A stretch of 64,000 nucleotides of DNA from Postechiella sp039985655 (GCA_039985655.1 JBDWSF010000016.1:186001-250000); one strand, 5' to 3'; positions 35,116 to 44,226 are shown, counted from the first letter of the stretch. The notes: a model not told the origin generated them from the sequence alone. Numbers and translations: made by a program.

Positions 35116-37473
35116 TTAGATAAACCCTTCCAGATCGTCTGGAGTATCATCATCTAAATCATCATCAATAGTAGTATCTTCTTTAACCTTAGAACAATCT
35201 ACATTAATAGATAAATTTACAGGTTCTTGAAATTCTTCCTTAGAAATTTCTAAATCTTTATCAGCATAACAGCTTTTCATATACACCCCCCAAATAGGCA
35301 ATGCCATCGCACCTCCTTGCCCATAAGTAATGCTTTTAAAGTGCGCTGCTCTATCTTCTGCACCAACCCAAACACCTGTCACTAAATTTGGTACCAGCCC
35401 CATAAACCAACCATCACTTTGGTTTTGTGTGGTTCCTGTTTTTCCTGCGATAGGATTTTTAAGTTCATATGGGTAGCCTGTCATAATTTCTCTATAATCT
35501 TTTCTGTAAGCATCTGCTCCAACAGTTCTTAAACGCCCCCCAGAAGACCCAGGTTCCGTAACACCTTCCATGAGTTTAACAGCGACATATGCGGTTTCTT
35601 CACTTAAAACATCTCGTGTTTCTGGAGAAAATTGATATAAAATGGTTCCGTTTTTGTCTTCTATAGAAGTTACCATTACAGGTTTTGTATATACGCCTTT
35701 ATTAGCAAATGTAGAATAGGCGCCCACCATTTCATAAACACTTATATCTGCTGTTCCTAGGGCAATAGATGGAACGGCAGGAATCTCTGATTCAATCCCT
35801 AATTTTTTAGCCAACTCGACAACAGGTTCTGGACCAACCTTATCCATCAATCTTGCCGTAATCGTATTAACCGAATTAGCCAAAGCATTTTTTAGTGTTC
35901 TAACACCTCCGTAATCATTATCACCACCAGAGTTTCTTGGACACCATTCTTTAGGGTTTCCAAATTTATTTGCTTCTATACAAAATGGTGTATCTGGCAA
36001 TTCATCGCAAGGCGATAAATGTAATTGATCTATTGCTGTTGTATATATAAATGGTTTAAACGTCGACCCTACTTGACGCTTGCCTTGTTTTACCATATCA
36101 TACTGAAAATGACGATAATTTACACCGCCAACCCACGCCTTGACATGTCCGGTTTGCGGATTCATAGACATCATTCCTGTACGTAAAAACGATTTATAAT
36201 AGCGCATAGAATCTATAGGCTTCATAATCGTATCTATTTCTGAAGGCTTACCATCTTTCCATGTAAAAACAGACATTTGAGTTGGTTTATAAAACGATTT
36301 TTTTATGATGTCATCATCAATTTTTAAATCGTATTTCATATGTCTCCAACGTTCCGATTTTTTTATAGATCGACGCATTAACGTATCTATGGCACCAGTT
36401 GTTAAATCTAAAAATGGTGCTGTTGGATTTCGTTCAGGTGTGTTTTGAACAAAAAACTCTTTCTGCAATCGCGGCATATGTTGTTGTACAGCATCTTCAG
36501 CATGTTTTTGCATACGCGAATCTATCGTGGTGTACACTTTAAGTCCGTCGCTATTAATATTATATTTTGTTCCGTCTGGTTTTGGATTTTTATTAATCCA
36601 ATCTTTCATAAACGAACGCAAATATTCTCTAAAATAGGTTGCCATACCTTCACGATGTGATTCTGGTGTGTAACGTAAATCTAAGTCTGTTTTTTGAAGT
36701 GAATCTTTAACTGCCTCAGAGATATATTCATATTTATACATTTGAGCCAAAACAACATTACGCCTGTTTTTTACACCTACAGGGTTTCTTCTAGGATTAT
36801 AAAGCGCTGAATTTTTAAACATCCCCACTAGCATGGCAGATTCTTTTAAATCTAACTCTATAGGCTCTTTACCAAAGTAGATACGCGCAGCACTTCGAAT
36901 ACCATCGGCATTATTTAAAAAATCATAAATATTAAAATATTGAGCAATAATCTCTTCTTTAGTGTATTGGCGTTCTAATTTAGTTGCAATAACCCATTCT
37001 CTTAATTTTTGAGATAATTTTTTAAAAATATTAGCATTTTCTCTTTTATGAAATAACTGTTTTGCTAACTGTTGAGAAATTGTGCTAGCTCCTCCTTTTT
37101 TACCTAAAAATGCTAGAGCACGTAAAGTCCCTCTGGCATCAATACCCGCATGCTCCTCAAAACGCGCATCTTCAGTTGCAACTAAAGCATCAACTAAATG
37201 TTGAGGAAGTTCTTCATAATCGATAGGCGTTCTATTATCATTAAAATAAAATTTCCCTAAGGTTTCACCATCCGCAGAAATTATTTCTGTAGCTAAATTT
37301 GTGTCTGGATTTTCTAATTGCGTATGATCTGGTAATTCACCAAGAAGACCCCAAGAAGCTAATAAAAATATGAGTATGACACTGAAAACACCACCTAAAA
37401 ATAAGATCCAAAACCAACGAATGTATTTTGAAAAATCTTGAATCACTGATGCTGCTTTTTTTGCTTTTGCCAT
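35116..37473 (-). CDS. mrcA: Penicillin-binding protein 1A (bifunctional)
   Basis: 785-residue class A PBP that polymerises and cross-links peptidoglycan. The N-terminal transmembrane helix is at about residues 17-42. The GT51 glycosyltransferase domain has ATEDARFEEHAGIDARGTLR (catalytic Glu) and GASTISQQLAKQLF. The transpeptidase domain has GSTFKPFIYTTAI (S-x-x-K), SVNTI (S-x-N) and AGKTGTTQNQSDGWF (K-T-G). The C-terminal tail is acidic. It is the last gene of the ricT-gldH-mrcA operon. Confidence 0.97.
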   Translation of the reverse strand: MAKAKKAASVIQDFSKYIRWFWILFLGGVFSVILIFLLASWGLLGELPDHTQLENPDTNLATEIISADGETLGKFYFNDNRTPIDYEELPQHLVDALVATEDARFEEHAGIDARGTLRALAFLGKKGGASTISQQLAKQLFHKRENANIFKKLSQKLREWVIATKLERQYTKEEIIAQYFNIYDFLNNADGIRSAARIYFGKEPIELDLKESAMLVGMFKNSALYNPRRNPVGVKNRRNVVLAQMYKYEYISEAVKDSLQKTDLDLRYTPESHREGMATYFREYLRSFMKDWINKNPKPDGTKYNINSDGLKVYTTIDSRMQKHAEDAVQQHMPRLQKEFFVQNTPERNPTAPFLDLTTGAIDTLMRRSIKKSERWRHMKYDLKIDDDIIKKSFYKPTQMSVFTWKDGKPSEIDTIMKPIDSMRYYKSFLRTGMMSMNPQTGHVKAWVGGVNYRHFQYDMVKQGKRQVGSTFKPFIYTTAIDQLHLSPCDELPDTPFCIEANKFGNPKEWCPRNSGGDNDYGGVRTLKNALANSVNTITARLMDKVGPEPVVELAKKLGIESEIPAVPSIALGTADISVYEMVGAYSTFANKGVYTKPVMVTSIEDKNGTILYQFSPETRDVLSEETAYVAVKLMEGVTEPGSSGGRLRTVGADAYRKDYREIMTGYPYELKNPIAGKTGTTQNQSDGWFMGLVPNLVTGVWVGAEDRAAHFKSITYGQGGAMALPIWGVYMKSCYADKDLEISKEEFQEPVNLSINVDCSKVKEDTTIDDDLDDDTPDDLEGFI

Positions 37474-37488
37474 GTACGTTGCGTTAAT

Positions 37489-37530
37489 ACATCTCGATAC
37501 TATTTCGCTAAAGCGAAATCACTCGATGTG
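37489..37530. repeat. TATCGAGA-type hairpin between gldH and mrcA
   Basis: ACATCTCGATACTATTTCGC, then TAAA, then GCGAAATCACTCGATGT. It is a short member of the same sequence family as the interior of the element at 45291-45557 (TCTCGATACAATTCCGAC and GTCGAAATCACT). Confidence 0.55.
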
Positions 37531-37534
37531 ACAT

Positions 37535-38029
37535 TTAATTATTATTTATGTTTTCTATTCTAAATCCTATATCTGTAATACCTTCAAGTTCTACTACGCC
37601 GTTTACTTTTCCGTTTTCTCGCATAGCATGCTGAATATTCACTTTATAATCGCCAGTTTCTTTAAAAACCACTTGCTCTTTATACCAAAGCTTATTTTCT
37701 TTAATATCTGTTAAGCCCGTGCCTAACAATTTACCTGTCCGGTCTGCCATTTTGTATTCTAATGTATCTTTAACGGTTTTTCCGTGTGGAAATTCCATTT
37801 CAACAATTAAAAATAAATTGTTGTATTTGTAATTGTTTGTATTTCGAATATTAACAAACAAATTATATGGTTTTATGGAATCTGGAGGCGTTACATTAAA
37901 ACTTATAACGTTCTCTTTATGCCATGTATTAGGAACCGATTTATAAACATCGAAAACCTGATTAGAATCGCAAGACACTAATGCTATTGCAAAAGCTAAA
38001 AAAAACAATACCTTATTACTTCTCGGCAT
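37535..38029 (-). CDS. gldH: Gliding motility lipoprotein GldH
   Basis: 164-residue lipoprotein with lipid Cys20 (IALVSCDSNQ). The sequence VFDVYKSVPNTWHKENVISF, YNLFVNIRNTNNYKYNNLFL and ENKLWYKEQVVFKETGDY is characteristic of GldH, required for gliding motility and linked to the type IX secretion system in Flavobacteriia. The frame is open further upstream through the ricT coding region in another frame, so the ATG at 38029 was chosen because it gives the lipoprotein signal; it overlaps the ricT end by 14 bases. Confidence 0.93.
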   Translation of the reverse strand: MPRSNKVLFFLAFAIALVSCDSNQVFDVYKSVPNTWHKENVISFNVTPPDSIKPYNLFVNIRNTNNYKYNNLFLIVEMEFPHGKTVKDTLEYKMADRTGKLLGTGLTDIKENKLWYKEQVVFKETGDYKVNIQHAMRENGKVNGVVELEGITDIGFRIENINNN

Positions 38030-39368
38030 TTTTACTATTTTGAGGGTTTGGTTTTGGCTTTCTTTTATTGTTTCTATTTCTGTTATTCTGATTAGGATTC
38101 TTCTTTTTTGGAGCATTATTATTCGCCCAATCTCTATTAGAATTCTCCTTTTTATTAGGGTTTTGCTTTTGTCTCGGATTCGGTTTTTGGTTCGGATTTG
38201 ACTTTTTATTTGTATTCCTATTTTGGTTTCCTTTTGAATTACTCTTTCTCCTATTATTTTTACGTTTATTATTAGGTTTTGGACTATCAAAACGTGTTAA
38301 ACTATCTTGACCAACAACGTTCTCAAACTCTACTTTAGCTTCTTCTATAAGGTCTGAGGCGTATTCTTCGAGACTAGCAATTTTTTCGTTTTTTTTGTTT
38401 AAATCAATAATTTCGTTTGCTTGTTCGGTTGTAATTTTATACCAATTCATCCATTCACCTTCATACGCATACCACATATGCCCTTTAAAGATGTCTGTTT
38501 TTTGACAAACGGCGGTTCCTTTTTCTGTTCTTAATTTAATATCCGTTTTAGGGAAACTTTTAAGCGCATCTAAATAGGTGTCGAGTTCATAATTTAAACA
38601 ACATTTAAGCTTACCACATTGTCCTGCTAATTTTTGCGGATTAAGTGATAATTGTTGATATCGAGCTGCAGACGTACTAACTGAACGGAAATCTGTTAAC
38701 CACGTCGAACAACATAATTCGCGACCACAAGAACCAATACCACCAAGTCTTGAAGCTTCTTGACGAAACCCTACTTGTTTCATTTCTATACGCGTTCTAA
38801 ACTCACGAGCAAATACTTTAATTAGCTCACGGAAATCCACACGTTCTTCGGCTGTATAGTAAAATGTTGCTTTGCTAGCATCGCCTTGAAATTCGATATC
38901 AGAAATCTTCATCTGCAATTTTAAGTCGATAGCAAATTGACGTGCGCGGACCTTCATCGTCTCTTCTTTATCGCGCGCCGTTTGCCAAATATCGATATCT
39001 TTCTGACTCGCTTTTCGGTAAACTTTTAAAATATCATCCCCAGTTTGCGAAATATTTTTACGTTTCATTTGAACACGCACCAATTCCCCCGCAAGGGTAA
39101 CCATACCAATATCATGACCCGATGCTGCTTGTGTTGCAACAATGTTTCCAATGCTTAACGTTAAATTTTCGGTGTTATGATAGTAGAGTTTTCTTCCGTT
39201 TTTAAAACGTACCTCAACCCAATTAAATGGTTTTTCTCCGTTTGGCAATGTCATATTGGATAGCCAATCGAAAACAGTTAATTTATTACAACTATCTGTA
39301 CCACAAGTACCATTATTTTTGCAGCCTTTTGGTGAGCCGTCTTTGGTTGAGCAACTTTCGCAAGCCAT
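38016..39368 (-). CDS. ricT: RicT-like PSP1-domain protein with a basic Asn/Lys-rich tail
   Basis: 450 residues. The PSP1 domain contains VDFRELIKVFAREFRTRIEM, GIGSCGRELCCSTWL and AGQCGKLKCCLNYELD, with paired Cys residues typical of RicT, an iron-sulfur complex subunit that in Bacillus affects RNase Y. The N-terminus has an additional Cys-rich region (CESCSTKDGSPKGCKN). The last 85 residues are low complexity (PN, NK, NR repeats), basic and probably bind RNA. It heads the ricT-gldH-mrcA operon. Confidence 0.88.
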   Translation of the reverse strand: MACESCSTKDGSPKGCKNNGTCGTDSCNKLTVFDWLSNMTLPNGEKPFNWVEVRFKNGRKLYYHNTENLTLSIGNIVATQAASGHDIGMVTLAGELVRVQMKRKNISQTGDDILKVYRKASQKDIDIWQTARDKEETMKVRARQFAIDLKLQMKISDIEFQGDASKATFYYTAEERVDFRELIKVFAREFRTRIEMKQVGFRQEASRLGGIGSCGRELCCSTWLTDFRSVSTSAARYQQLSLNPQKLAGQCGKLKCCLNYELDTYLDALKSFPKTDIKLRTEKGTAVCQKTDIFKGHMWYAYEGEWMNWYKITTEQANEIIDLNKKNEKIASLEEYASDLIEEAKVEFENVVGQDSLTRFDSPKPNNKRKNNRRKSNSKGNQNRNTNKKSNPNQKPNPRQKQNPNKKENSNRDWANNNAPKKKNPNQNNRNRNNKRKPKPNPQNSKNAEK

Positions 39369-39868
39369 ATATTTTATATATTGATTCCGATTAAAACTAA
39401 CGTTTTATCGAAAGAAGGTTCTTAATTAATTTAGATTTTACAACCGTAAAAAGGGCTATAAAAGCGATTTTTTGAAACTAAGTTTCAAAAAATTTTATCG
39501 ACGTAAAGATAAGATTATTATATAGACTTAAAAACACAGATTGTTTTTATACCAAATGAATTTCAAAATGATTGGTAATAAATTAGAATTAACCTGTTGA
39601 GCATTTTGATTTATTTTGACAAACTAGATGTCAGTTCGAGTCATTTTCAATAGAAAATTTTATTCTCGATAGTTCTGTTGAACTTGACGAAATACTAATT
39701 TCACTCGAATTGACAAATTTTACTCAAAATGCACAATGGGTTTAGAATTATACTTTCTTTAGATAAAAAAGGAAATATGAATATAACATTAGTTAAGGTT
39801 CTATTTTATATTAAAATATAAAGAAAATAGAAACTAATTTAATCGATTATTTTGAAGTTTGTTTGGTA
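39369..39868. other. 500-bp intergenic region with a repeat and a perfect dyad
   Basis: Between the divergently placed control regions of ricT and the end of the ferredoxin gene. It holds a perfect 12-bp dyad at 39468-39492 (TTTTTTGAAACT, A, AGTTTCAAAAAA) and the short TIR element at 39601-39732. No coding frame is convincing. Confidence 0.6.
39601..39732 (-). repeat. Short relative of the 267-bp TIR element
   Basis: The ends are GCATTTTGATTTATTTTGAC and, inverted, GCATTTTGAGTAAAATTTGT. On the minus strand the interior reads TTGTCAATTCGAGTGAAATT...AACTATCGAGAATAAAA...AACTGACA, the same order as in the element at 45291-45557. It is about 132 bases with a central deletion relative to the large copy. 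Confidence 0.65.
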
Positions 39869-40099
39869 TCAAACACTTTTAACGCGTATTATTTTTACAG
39901 GGCAGGCTTTTGCAGCTTTATCGGAATCATCTAAAATATTTTCATCATAAGATTTTAGAGTAAAAAAACCTTTTTTATCTTTTGAATGAAGCAACACCGT
40001 TTTACCATCTTTTTTAGACATTTGAAATTGAAGAGGCGCCAACTCTACACAATAATTACAGCCTATACATTTATCCCGTTGCAATGTAATTACGACCAT
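39869..40099 (-). CDS. 4Fe-4S ferredoxin, single cluster
   Basis: 76 residues with one 4Fe-4S site: DKCIGCNYCVE (C-x2-C-x2-C) and the fourth Cys in KAACPVKII-type KAACPV near the C-terminus. Single-cluster ferredoxins of this size donate electrons to specific partners. Its ATG overlaps the last base of the trhP stop, so it belongs to the trhO-trhP-ferredoxin transcript and is a plausible electron donor for TrhP (inference). Confidence 0.92.
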   Translation of the reverse strand: MVVITLQRDKCIGCNYCVELAPLQFQMSKKDGKTVLLHSKDKKGFFTLKSYDENILDDSDKAAKACPVKIIRVKSV

Positions 40100-41343
40100 T
40101 AAGCTTCTACTTTATTTTCGACAACTTTATAAAGCTTGTCAGATTGACGAATTCTAAACGGCAACTTTATAGTAACTAAATCACCTTTTGAAGCTTCTAA
40201 TAATTTTTGATCGTTCACTAAAAACGCTTCGACAACAAATTCCTGTGCTCCTGTTGTTGGTCCTGTTATTAAAAGCGTATCGCCTACATTTATATTATAA
40301 GCTTCAATTTTAAATTCTCCCACTTTTGCTTTTGGAAAAAAATGCATCCCTTTACCAACATAAACTTTCTTTTGTGTTGCATGAGAACCCGAACCTGTAC
40401 TCCATTCTCCTAATTTTTGTCCTAAATAATACCCACTCCAAAAGCCTCTATTATAAACAGTTTCTAAAGTTTGCATCCAAGAAATAACTTCTTCTTTACT
40501 GTAAGCTCCATTCCCAATACTATCAATAGCTTCGCGATAACACTTAATCACTTTTGCCACATATTCTGGTGCCCTACCTCGGCCTTCAATTTTTAAAACT
40601 TTTATCCCCGCATCTACAACCTCATCTAAAAAATCAATAGTACATAAATCTTTAGGAGACATAATATATTCATTATCCAACTCCATTTCAAACCCCGTTT
40701 CTTGATCGATAACCGTATATTTTTTGCGACAATTTTGCTTACAAGCGCCTCTATTTGCTGAAGAATTTTGCGAATGTAAACTCATGTAACATTTACCAGA
40801 AACCGCCATGCATAATGCACCATGACCAAAAATTTCGATCTCTACAAGTTTCCCCGAAGGCCCTTTAATTTGATCTTTTTCTATTTGTTCCGTAATTTTT
40901 TTTACTTGACGCAAACTAAGTTCTCGGCTTAAAACCATGGTATCTGCAAACAGGGCATAAAACTTAACCGTCTCAATGTTTGTGACATTAATTTGAGTAG
41001 AAATATGGACTTCCATATTAGCTTCGCGAGCCATCGCAATAACCGCTTGATCCATTGCAATAACAGCAGTGATCTCTGCGCCCTTTGCCTTTTTAATCAA
41101 AGTTTTTACAATAGATAAATCGTGATCGTAAATTATAGTATTAAGCGTGAGGTAGCTTCGAACGTTTTTAGATTTACAACGCTTAGAGATTTCATGCAAA
41201 TCATCTAAAGTGAAATTAACAGAAGCTCTTGCTCGCATATTTAGTTGTTCTACTCCAAAATACACAGAGTTTGCACCGTTATCTAAGGCTGCTTGCAGAG
41301 ATTCAAAATTCCCTGCTGGTGCCATCAATTCTATCTTTTGCAT
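40099..41343 (-). CDS. trhP: U32-family tRNA 5-hydroxyuridine protein (TrhP-like)
   Basis: 414 residues of the former peptidase U32 family. KIELMAPAGNFESLQAALDN, VHISTQINVTNIETV and LKIEGRGRAPEYVAKVIKCY are family signatures; Cys178, Cys185, Cys201 and Cys205 (ALCMAVSGKC, NRGACKQNC) form the expected iron-sulfur ligands. In E. coli TrhP hydroxylates tRNA uridine 34 independently of oxygen. A length near 414 fits TrhP better than RlhA (650), and the neighbour trhO supports that role. Its ATG is 6 bases after the trhO stop. Confidence 0.82.
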   Translation of the reverse strand: MQKIELMAPAGNFESLQAALDNGANSVYFGVEQLNMRARASVNFTLDDLHEISKRCKSKNVRSYLTLNTIIYDHDLSIVKTLIKKAKGAEITAVIAMDQAVIAMAREANMEVHISTQINVTNIETVKFYALFADTMVLSRELSLRQVKKITEQIEKDQIKGPSGKLVEIEIFGHGALCMAVSGKCYMSLHSQNSSANRGACKQNCRKKYTVIDQETGFEMELDNEYIMSPKDLCTIDFLDEVVDAGIKVLKIEGRGRAPEYVAKVIKCYREAIDSIGNGAYSKEEVISWMQTLETVYNRGFWSGYYLGQKLGEWSTGSGSHATQKKVYVGKGMHFFPKAKVGEFKIEAYNINVGDTLLITGPTTGAQEFVVEAFLVNDQKLLEASKGDLVTIKLPFRIRQSDKLYKVVENKVEA

Positions 41344-41349
41344 AGCGTC

Positions 41350-42423
41350 TTATTTTTTATCGACTTTTAGAGTCTCAAAAATATTCCTCAAATCTTTTTT
41401 ATGTGGCAAATGATCGGCACGTCCTTTTTTGAAAATATCGTTACTATTCCCTTGTCCTTTTCTAAGCTCCTTTTGTTCTTCAAAAGGCAGAACATGAATC
41501 TCTTTGCAGTTTGTAGAACAACAATTATCCATCTCTGCTTTACAACTATCACACTGAATAAATAACAAATGGCAAGCATCGTTAGCACAATTGGTATGAA
41601 CATCAAACGATTCGCCACATTGATGACAACATGCTATAACATCATCACTAATTTTTTCGGCTCTACGTTCATCAAAAACAAAATTCTTTCCAATAAATTT
41701 ATTCTCAAGATTATCGGCTTTAATTTGTCTGGTGTATTCTATAATACCGCCTTCTAATTGATATACATTTTTAAACCCTTTATGCTTAAAATAGGCACTT
41801 GCCTTTTCGCAACGGATTCCGCCAGTGCAATACATCACCAAGTTTTTATCTTCTTTATACGCTTTTAAATCGTCTTCAATAATATCTAAAGATTCTCTAA
41901 ACGTATCCACATCAGGAGTAACGGCATTTTTAAAATGACCAATTTCACTCTCATAATGGTTTCTCATATCTACCAAAACGGTTTTTTCATCTTCAATAAG
42001 GGCATTAAACGCATCTGCTCCAACATGTACACCTTTGTTTGTAACGTCGAACGTGTCATCATTTAACCCGTCGGCAACAATTTTATTACGCACTTTCACC
42101 TTCAATTTTAAAAACGACATATTATCTTGCTCTATGGCAACATTTAATCGTATTCCTTTTAAAAAAGCGATGGTATCTAAATGTGTTTTGAATTCTTTAA
42201 AACGATCCGCGGGAAGTGAAAGCTGTCCATTTATACCTTCTTGAGCCACATAAATACGTCCTAAAACGTCTAATGCATCCCAGGTAATAAATAAATAATC
42301 TCTAAATTCTTGAGGGTTTTCAATTTTGGCGTACTGATAAAAAGAAAGTGTTAATCGATCTTTGCCTGCTTTTTCGATTAATTCGGCTCTTTCTTTTGCG
42401 CTTAACTTGTTGTACAGTTGCAT
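41350..42423 (-). CDS. trhO: Rhodanese-like tRNA uridine 5-hydroxylase TrhO
   Basis: 357 residues. The rhodanese domain has VDMRNHYESEIGHF and the active-site loop MYCTGGIRCEKA (Cys199). The N-terminal acylphosphatase-like part (IYVAQEGINGQL) and the C-terminal Cys-rich zinc segment (CCHQCGESFDVH, CANDACH, CCSTNCKEIH) are typical of TrhO (YceA/UPF0176). TrhO uses O2 to form 5-hydroxyuridine at tRNA position 34 (established for E. coli). First gene of the operon with trhP and a ferredoxin. Confidence 0.93.
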   Translation of the reverse strand: MQLYNKLSAKERAELIEKAGKDRLTLSFYQYAKIENPQEFRDYLFITWDALDVLGRIYVAQEGINGQLSLPADRFKEFKTHLDTIAFLKGIRLNVAIEQDNMSFLKLKVKVRNKIVADGLNDDTFDVTNKGVHVGADAFNALIEDEKTVLVDMRNHYESEIGHFKNAVTPDVDTFRESLDIIEDDLKAYKEDKNLVMYCTGGIRCEKASAYFKHKGFKNVYQLEGGIIEYTRQIKADNLENKFIGKNFVFDERRAEKISDDVIACCHQCGESFDVHTNCANDACHLLFIQCDSCKAEMDNCCSTNCKEIHVLPFEEQKELRKGQGNSNDIFKKGRADHLPHKKDLRNIFETLKVDKK

Positions 42424-42462
42424 GCTATACTAATTTTTAAGGTTAAAGAATACCCATCCTAA

Positions 42463-42479
42463 CCTTCCCAAAGGGAAGG
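42463..42479. repeat. CCTTCCC-AAA-GGGAAGG hairpin
   Basis: Perfect 7-bp stem with a three-base loop, upstream of trhO. The sequence type is common between genes in Flavobacteriaceae (general knowledge); one copy here. Confidence 0.5.
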
Positions 42480-42530
42480 GAAATGAAACTAAAGCGCAAA
42501 GGTACAATTTCTAAATAATTAAAACAATTT

Positions 42531-42614
42531 GGGCGCTACCCAAGGGTCGGGCTTTCACTACTCGCTCCCTCCTAAAAAGTCGGGGAGCTCAAACAGACCG
42601 TTCTATCCCTAGCG
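42531..42614 (+). repeat. Dispersed palindromic repeat, family A copy 4 (short)
   Basis: Left end GGGCGCTACCCAAGGGTCGG, right end CTATCCCTAGCG. The interior (ACTACTCGCTCCCTCC and CGGGGAGCTCAAACAGACC) is unrelated to the TTGTGTTG core of copies 1, 3 and 5. The gap 42424-42718 otherwise holds only the CCTTCCC hairpin. Confidence 0.75.
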
Positions 42615-42718
42615 TATCTATCCTATAGCTTATTTTTTAAACCGAAAATTGTTTTGTTTTTGGGGAGGTTTGTTTAACGTGTTTGTTAAGATTTGTAGTT
42701 TTTGTTATAAGTAGCCTT

Positions 42719-43723
42719 TTATTCTCTATAATTTTCTCGGTCAAAATAGTCAGTTTCAATTCCTAATTCCAAAATTCTTGATTTATACTTTTCAAAATTT
42801 GGATTTGGATATTTTGTTATTGCTATTAATAAATATTCTCCAAGTGTTGTTCTTTTGAATTTCTTTTTAGATTTCAGAGTTTTATCAAATAACTCAAATG
42901 TTTCGTTTTCATATGGAAATTGAGCCAAAGCCTGATATAACATTCTCCATTTTGCATATGAATAACGCTTTTTCCGCCAATCATTTTTAAATATCTCTAC
43001 TATATAAGGATAAAAAGCCTTTTCAGGGAAGCTTCTAACTGCATGTATTGCATAACTTTGAATTTCATTATTTTTAAGAGCATCAATAATAATTTGCTTA
43101 TCCTTAGTGTTTTTATATTGAGAAAGAGTTATAAGTGAATATGGCTCGCAACTAGAGACTGCAATTTTTCTTAATAAATCATAATTTTCAGGAATCGGTT
43201 TCATTCCTCTTATTATCGACGATTTATATTCCAGCTTTATCTGTGGGTCATTTAAAAGTTTATATTCGATTTCTTTTAAAAAAGGTTTCATATTTTCAAT
43301 CATTGTTGAATCTTTGCTCCATAAGGTGAAAACAAAAGACTCAATAAATTGGTCTCCAACTGTACTGTAATTTGAAATACAACTTTTCTCAATATTTACT
43401 TCTTCTGTATCATAGAGGTGTGCAATTAAAAATTGCTTTGCTGAGTTTAAATCCTTGAGACATAGTGACGAAAAAGAAGCGCATCTTACAGCAGGAGATT
43501 TGTCCTCAATTAAACAAGTTAATTCTAGTTTTTCTGCAAGAGAATCTAGTTTTTGAAAACGCACAAATTGCACAGATTTTTTTCCATTTGAAATTATTCT
43601 ACAAGGGACATAATTAGATTGAGAAATTTCATCGACAATAATTTTTATTTCAGGACGGATTTTTTGTCCAAACACAAAACTACTTGAAATAATAATCAAT
43701 ATGTAGATTAGTTTTATTCTCAT
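42719..43723 (-). CDS. Secreted protein of unknown function, HEAT-like repeats
   Basis: 334 residues with signal peptide MRIKLIYILIIISSSFVFG. The mature protein is mainly helical with several loosely repeated helical pairs (SPAVRCASFSSLCLKDLNSA, AIHAVRSFPEKAFYPYIVEI, YQALAQFPYENETFELFDKT), which is what HEAT or ARM scaffolds look like. No catalytic motif is visible and the family is not recognised. It stands alone between trhO and recA. Confidence 0.7.
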   Translation of the reverse strand: MRIKLIYILIIISSSFVFGQKIRPEIKIIVDEISQSNYVPCRIISNGKKSVQFVRFQKLDSLAEKLELTCLIEDKSPAVRCASFSSLCLKDLNSAKQFLIAHLYDTEEVNIEKSCISNYSTVGDQFIESFVFTLWSKDSTMIENMKPFLKEIEYKLLNDPQIKLEYKSSIIRGMKPIPENYDLLRKIAVSSCEPYSLITLSQYKNTKDKQIIIDALKNNEIQSYAIHAVRSFPEKAFYPYIVEIFKNDWRKKRYSYAKWRMLYQALAQFPYENETFELFDKTLKSKKKFKRTTLGEYLLIAITKYPNPNFEKYKSRILELGIETDYFDRENYRE

Positions 43724-43975
43724 GTTTTTTTTAGTTGCTTATAATGCAAAGATAAGATTCAATAAACTTTATCGGTTGCCAAACAAAGTTTTCGGTTTTT
43801 TCTTACAAAGTCAAGCGATGTGCTAATTCTAGAATAGATAAAAAACAAGTTTATGCATTTGTTAAAACCATAGAAAACCCTAACGTACCTATACACCTAA
43901 ACTAGTCTTCATCCTTAACTTTGCCAATCTCGATAAAACGTCCACCAAAGCTCTGCTTAATAAAATTCCACGCAT

Positions 43976-44013
43976 AAAAAAAGCACTTAAACAAAAGTTT
44001 AAATGCTTTTAAT
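43976..44013 (-). terminator. Terminator-like hairpin upstream of recA
   Basis: AAAGCACTTAAAC (43980-43992), loop AAAA, GTTTAAATGCTTT (43997-44009) with one mismatch, flanked by T runs on both strands (seven T on the minus strand). No obvious gene ends here. Confidence 0.4.
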
Positions 44014-44166
44014 AGTAGTTTGAGTTAGTCGTTAATTAATAATAATTAACAAATTTCATAGCAAAAATTTCCCACTCTATAACATAGAGATGCATAATAG
44101 ATAAAAAGGTTGCGTTAAAATATTTGATTTCTTTTTTAAAAACAGAATTTATGTTGAAAAGTATTA

Positions 44167-44197
44167 TTGTATCATCACAAAAGATATAGTATTTTAG
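44167..44197 (+). promoter_or_regulatory. Possible promoter of recA
   Basis: TATTTTAG (44190-44197) resembles TAnnTTTG with one change, and TTG (44167-44169) lies about 20 bases upstream. No inverted repeat like an SOS box is obvious. Confidence 0.4.
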
Positions 44198-44226
44198 CAT
44201 GCAAATCTTCAGAAAAAAACATATAA

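Larger units (their letters stand above)
43724..44226. other. Intergenic region before recA with possible gene remnants
   Basis: Plus strand about 43834-43905 reads DKKQVYAFVKTIENPNVPIH, resembling the last residues of short-chain dehydrogenases, with no gene before it. Minus strand 43902-44024 is open and reads LLLKAFKLLFKCFFYAWNFI then KQSFGGRFIEIGKVKDED. Neither has a start codon in a sensible place. A terminator-like hairpin lies across 43980-44009 and the recA promoter near the end. Confidence 0.35.

Noticed and set aside
38030..38290. Longer form of GldH with an 87-residue basic N-terminus
   Set aside because: The extension is ricT coding sequence read in another frame; the lipoprotein signal starts at 38029.
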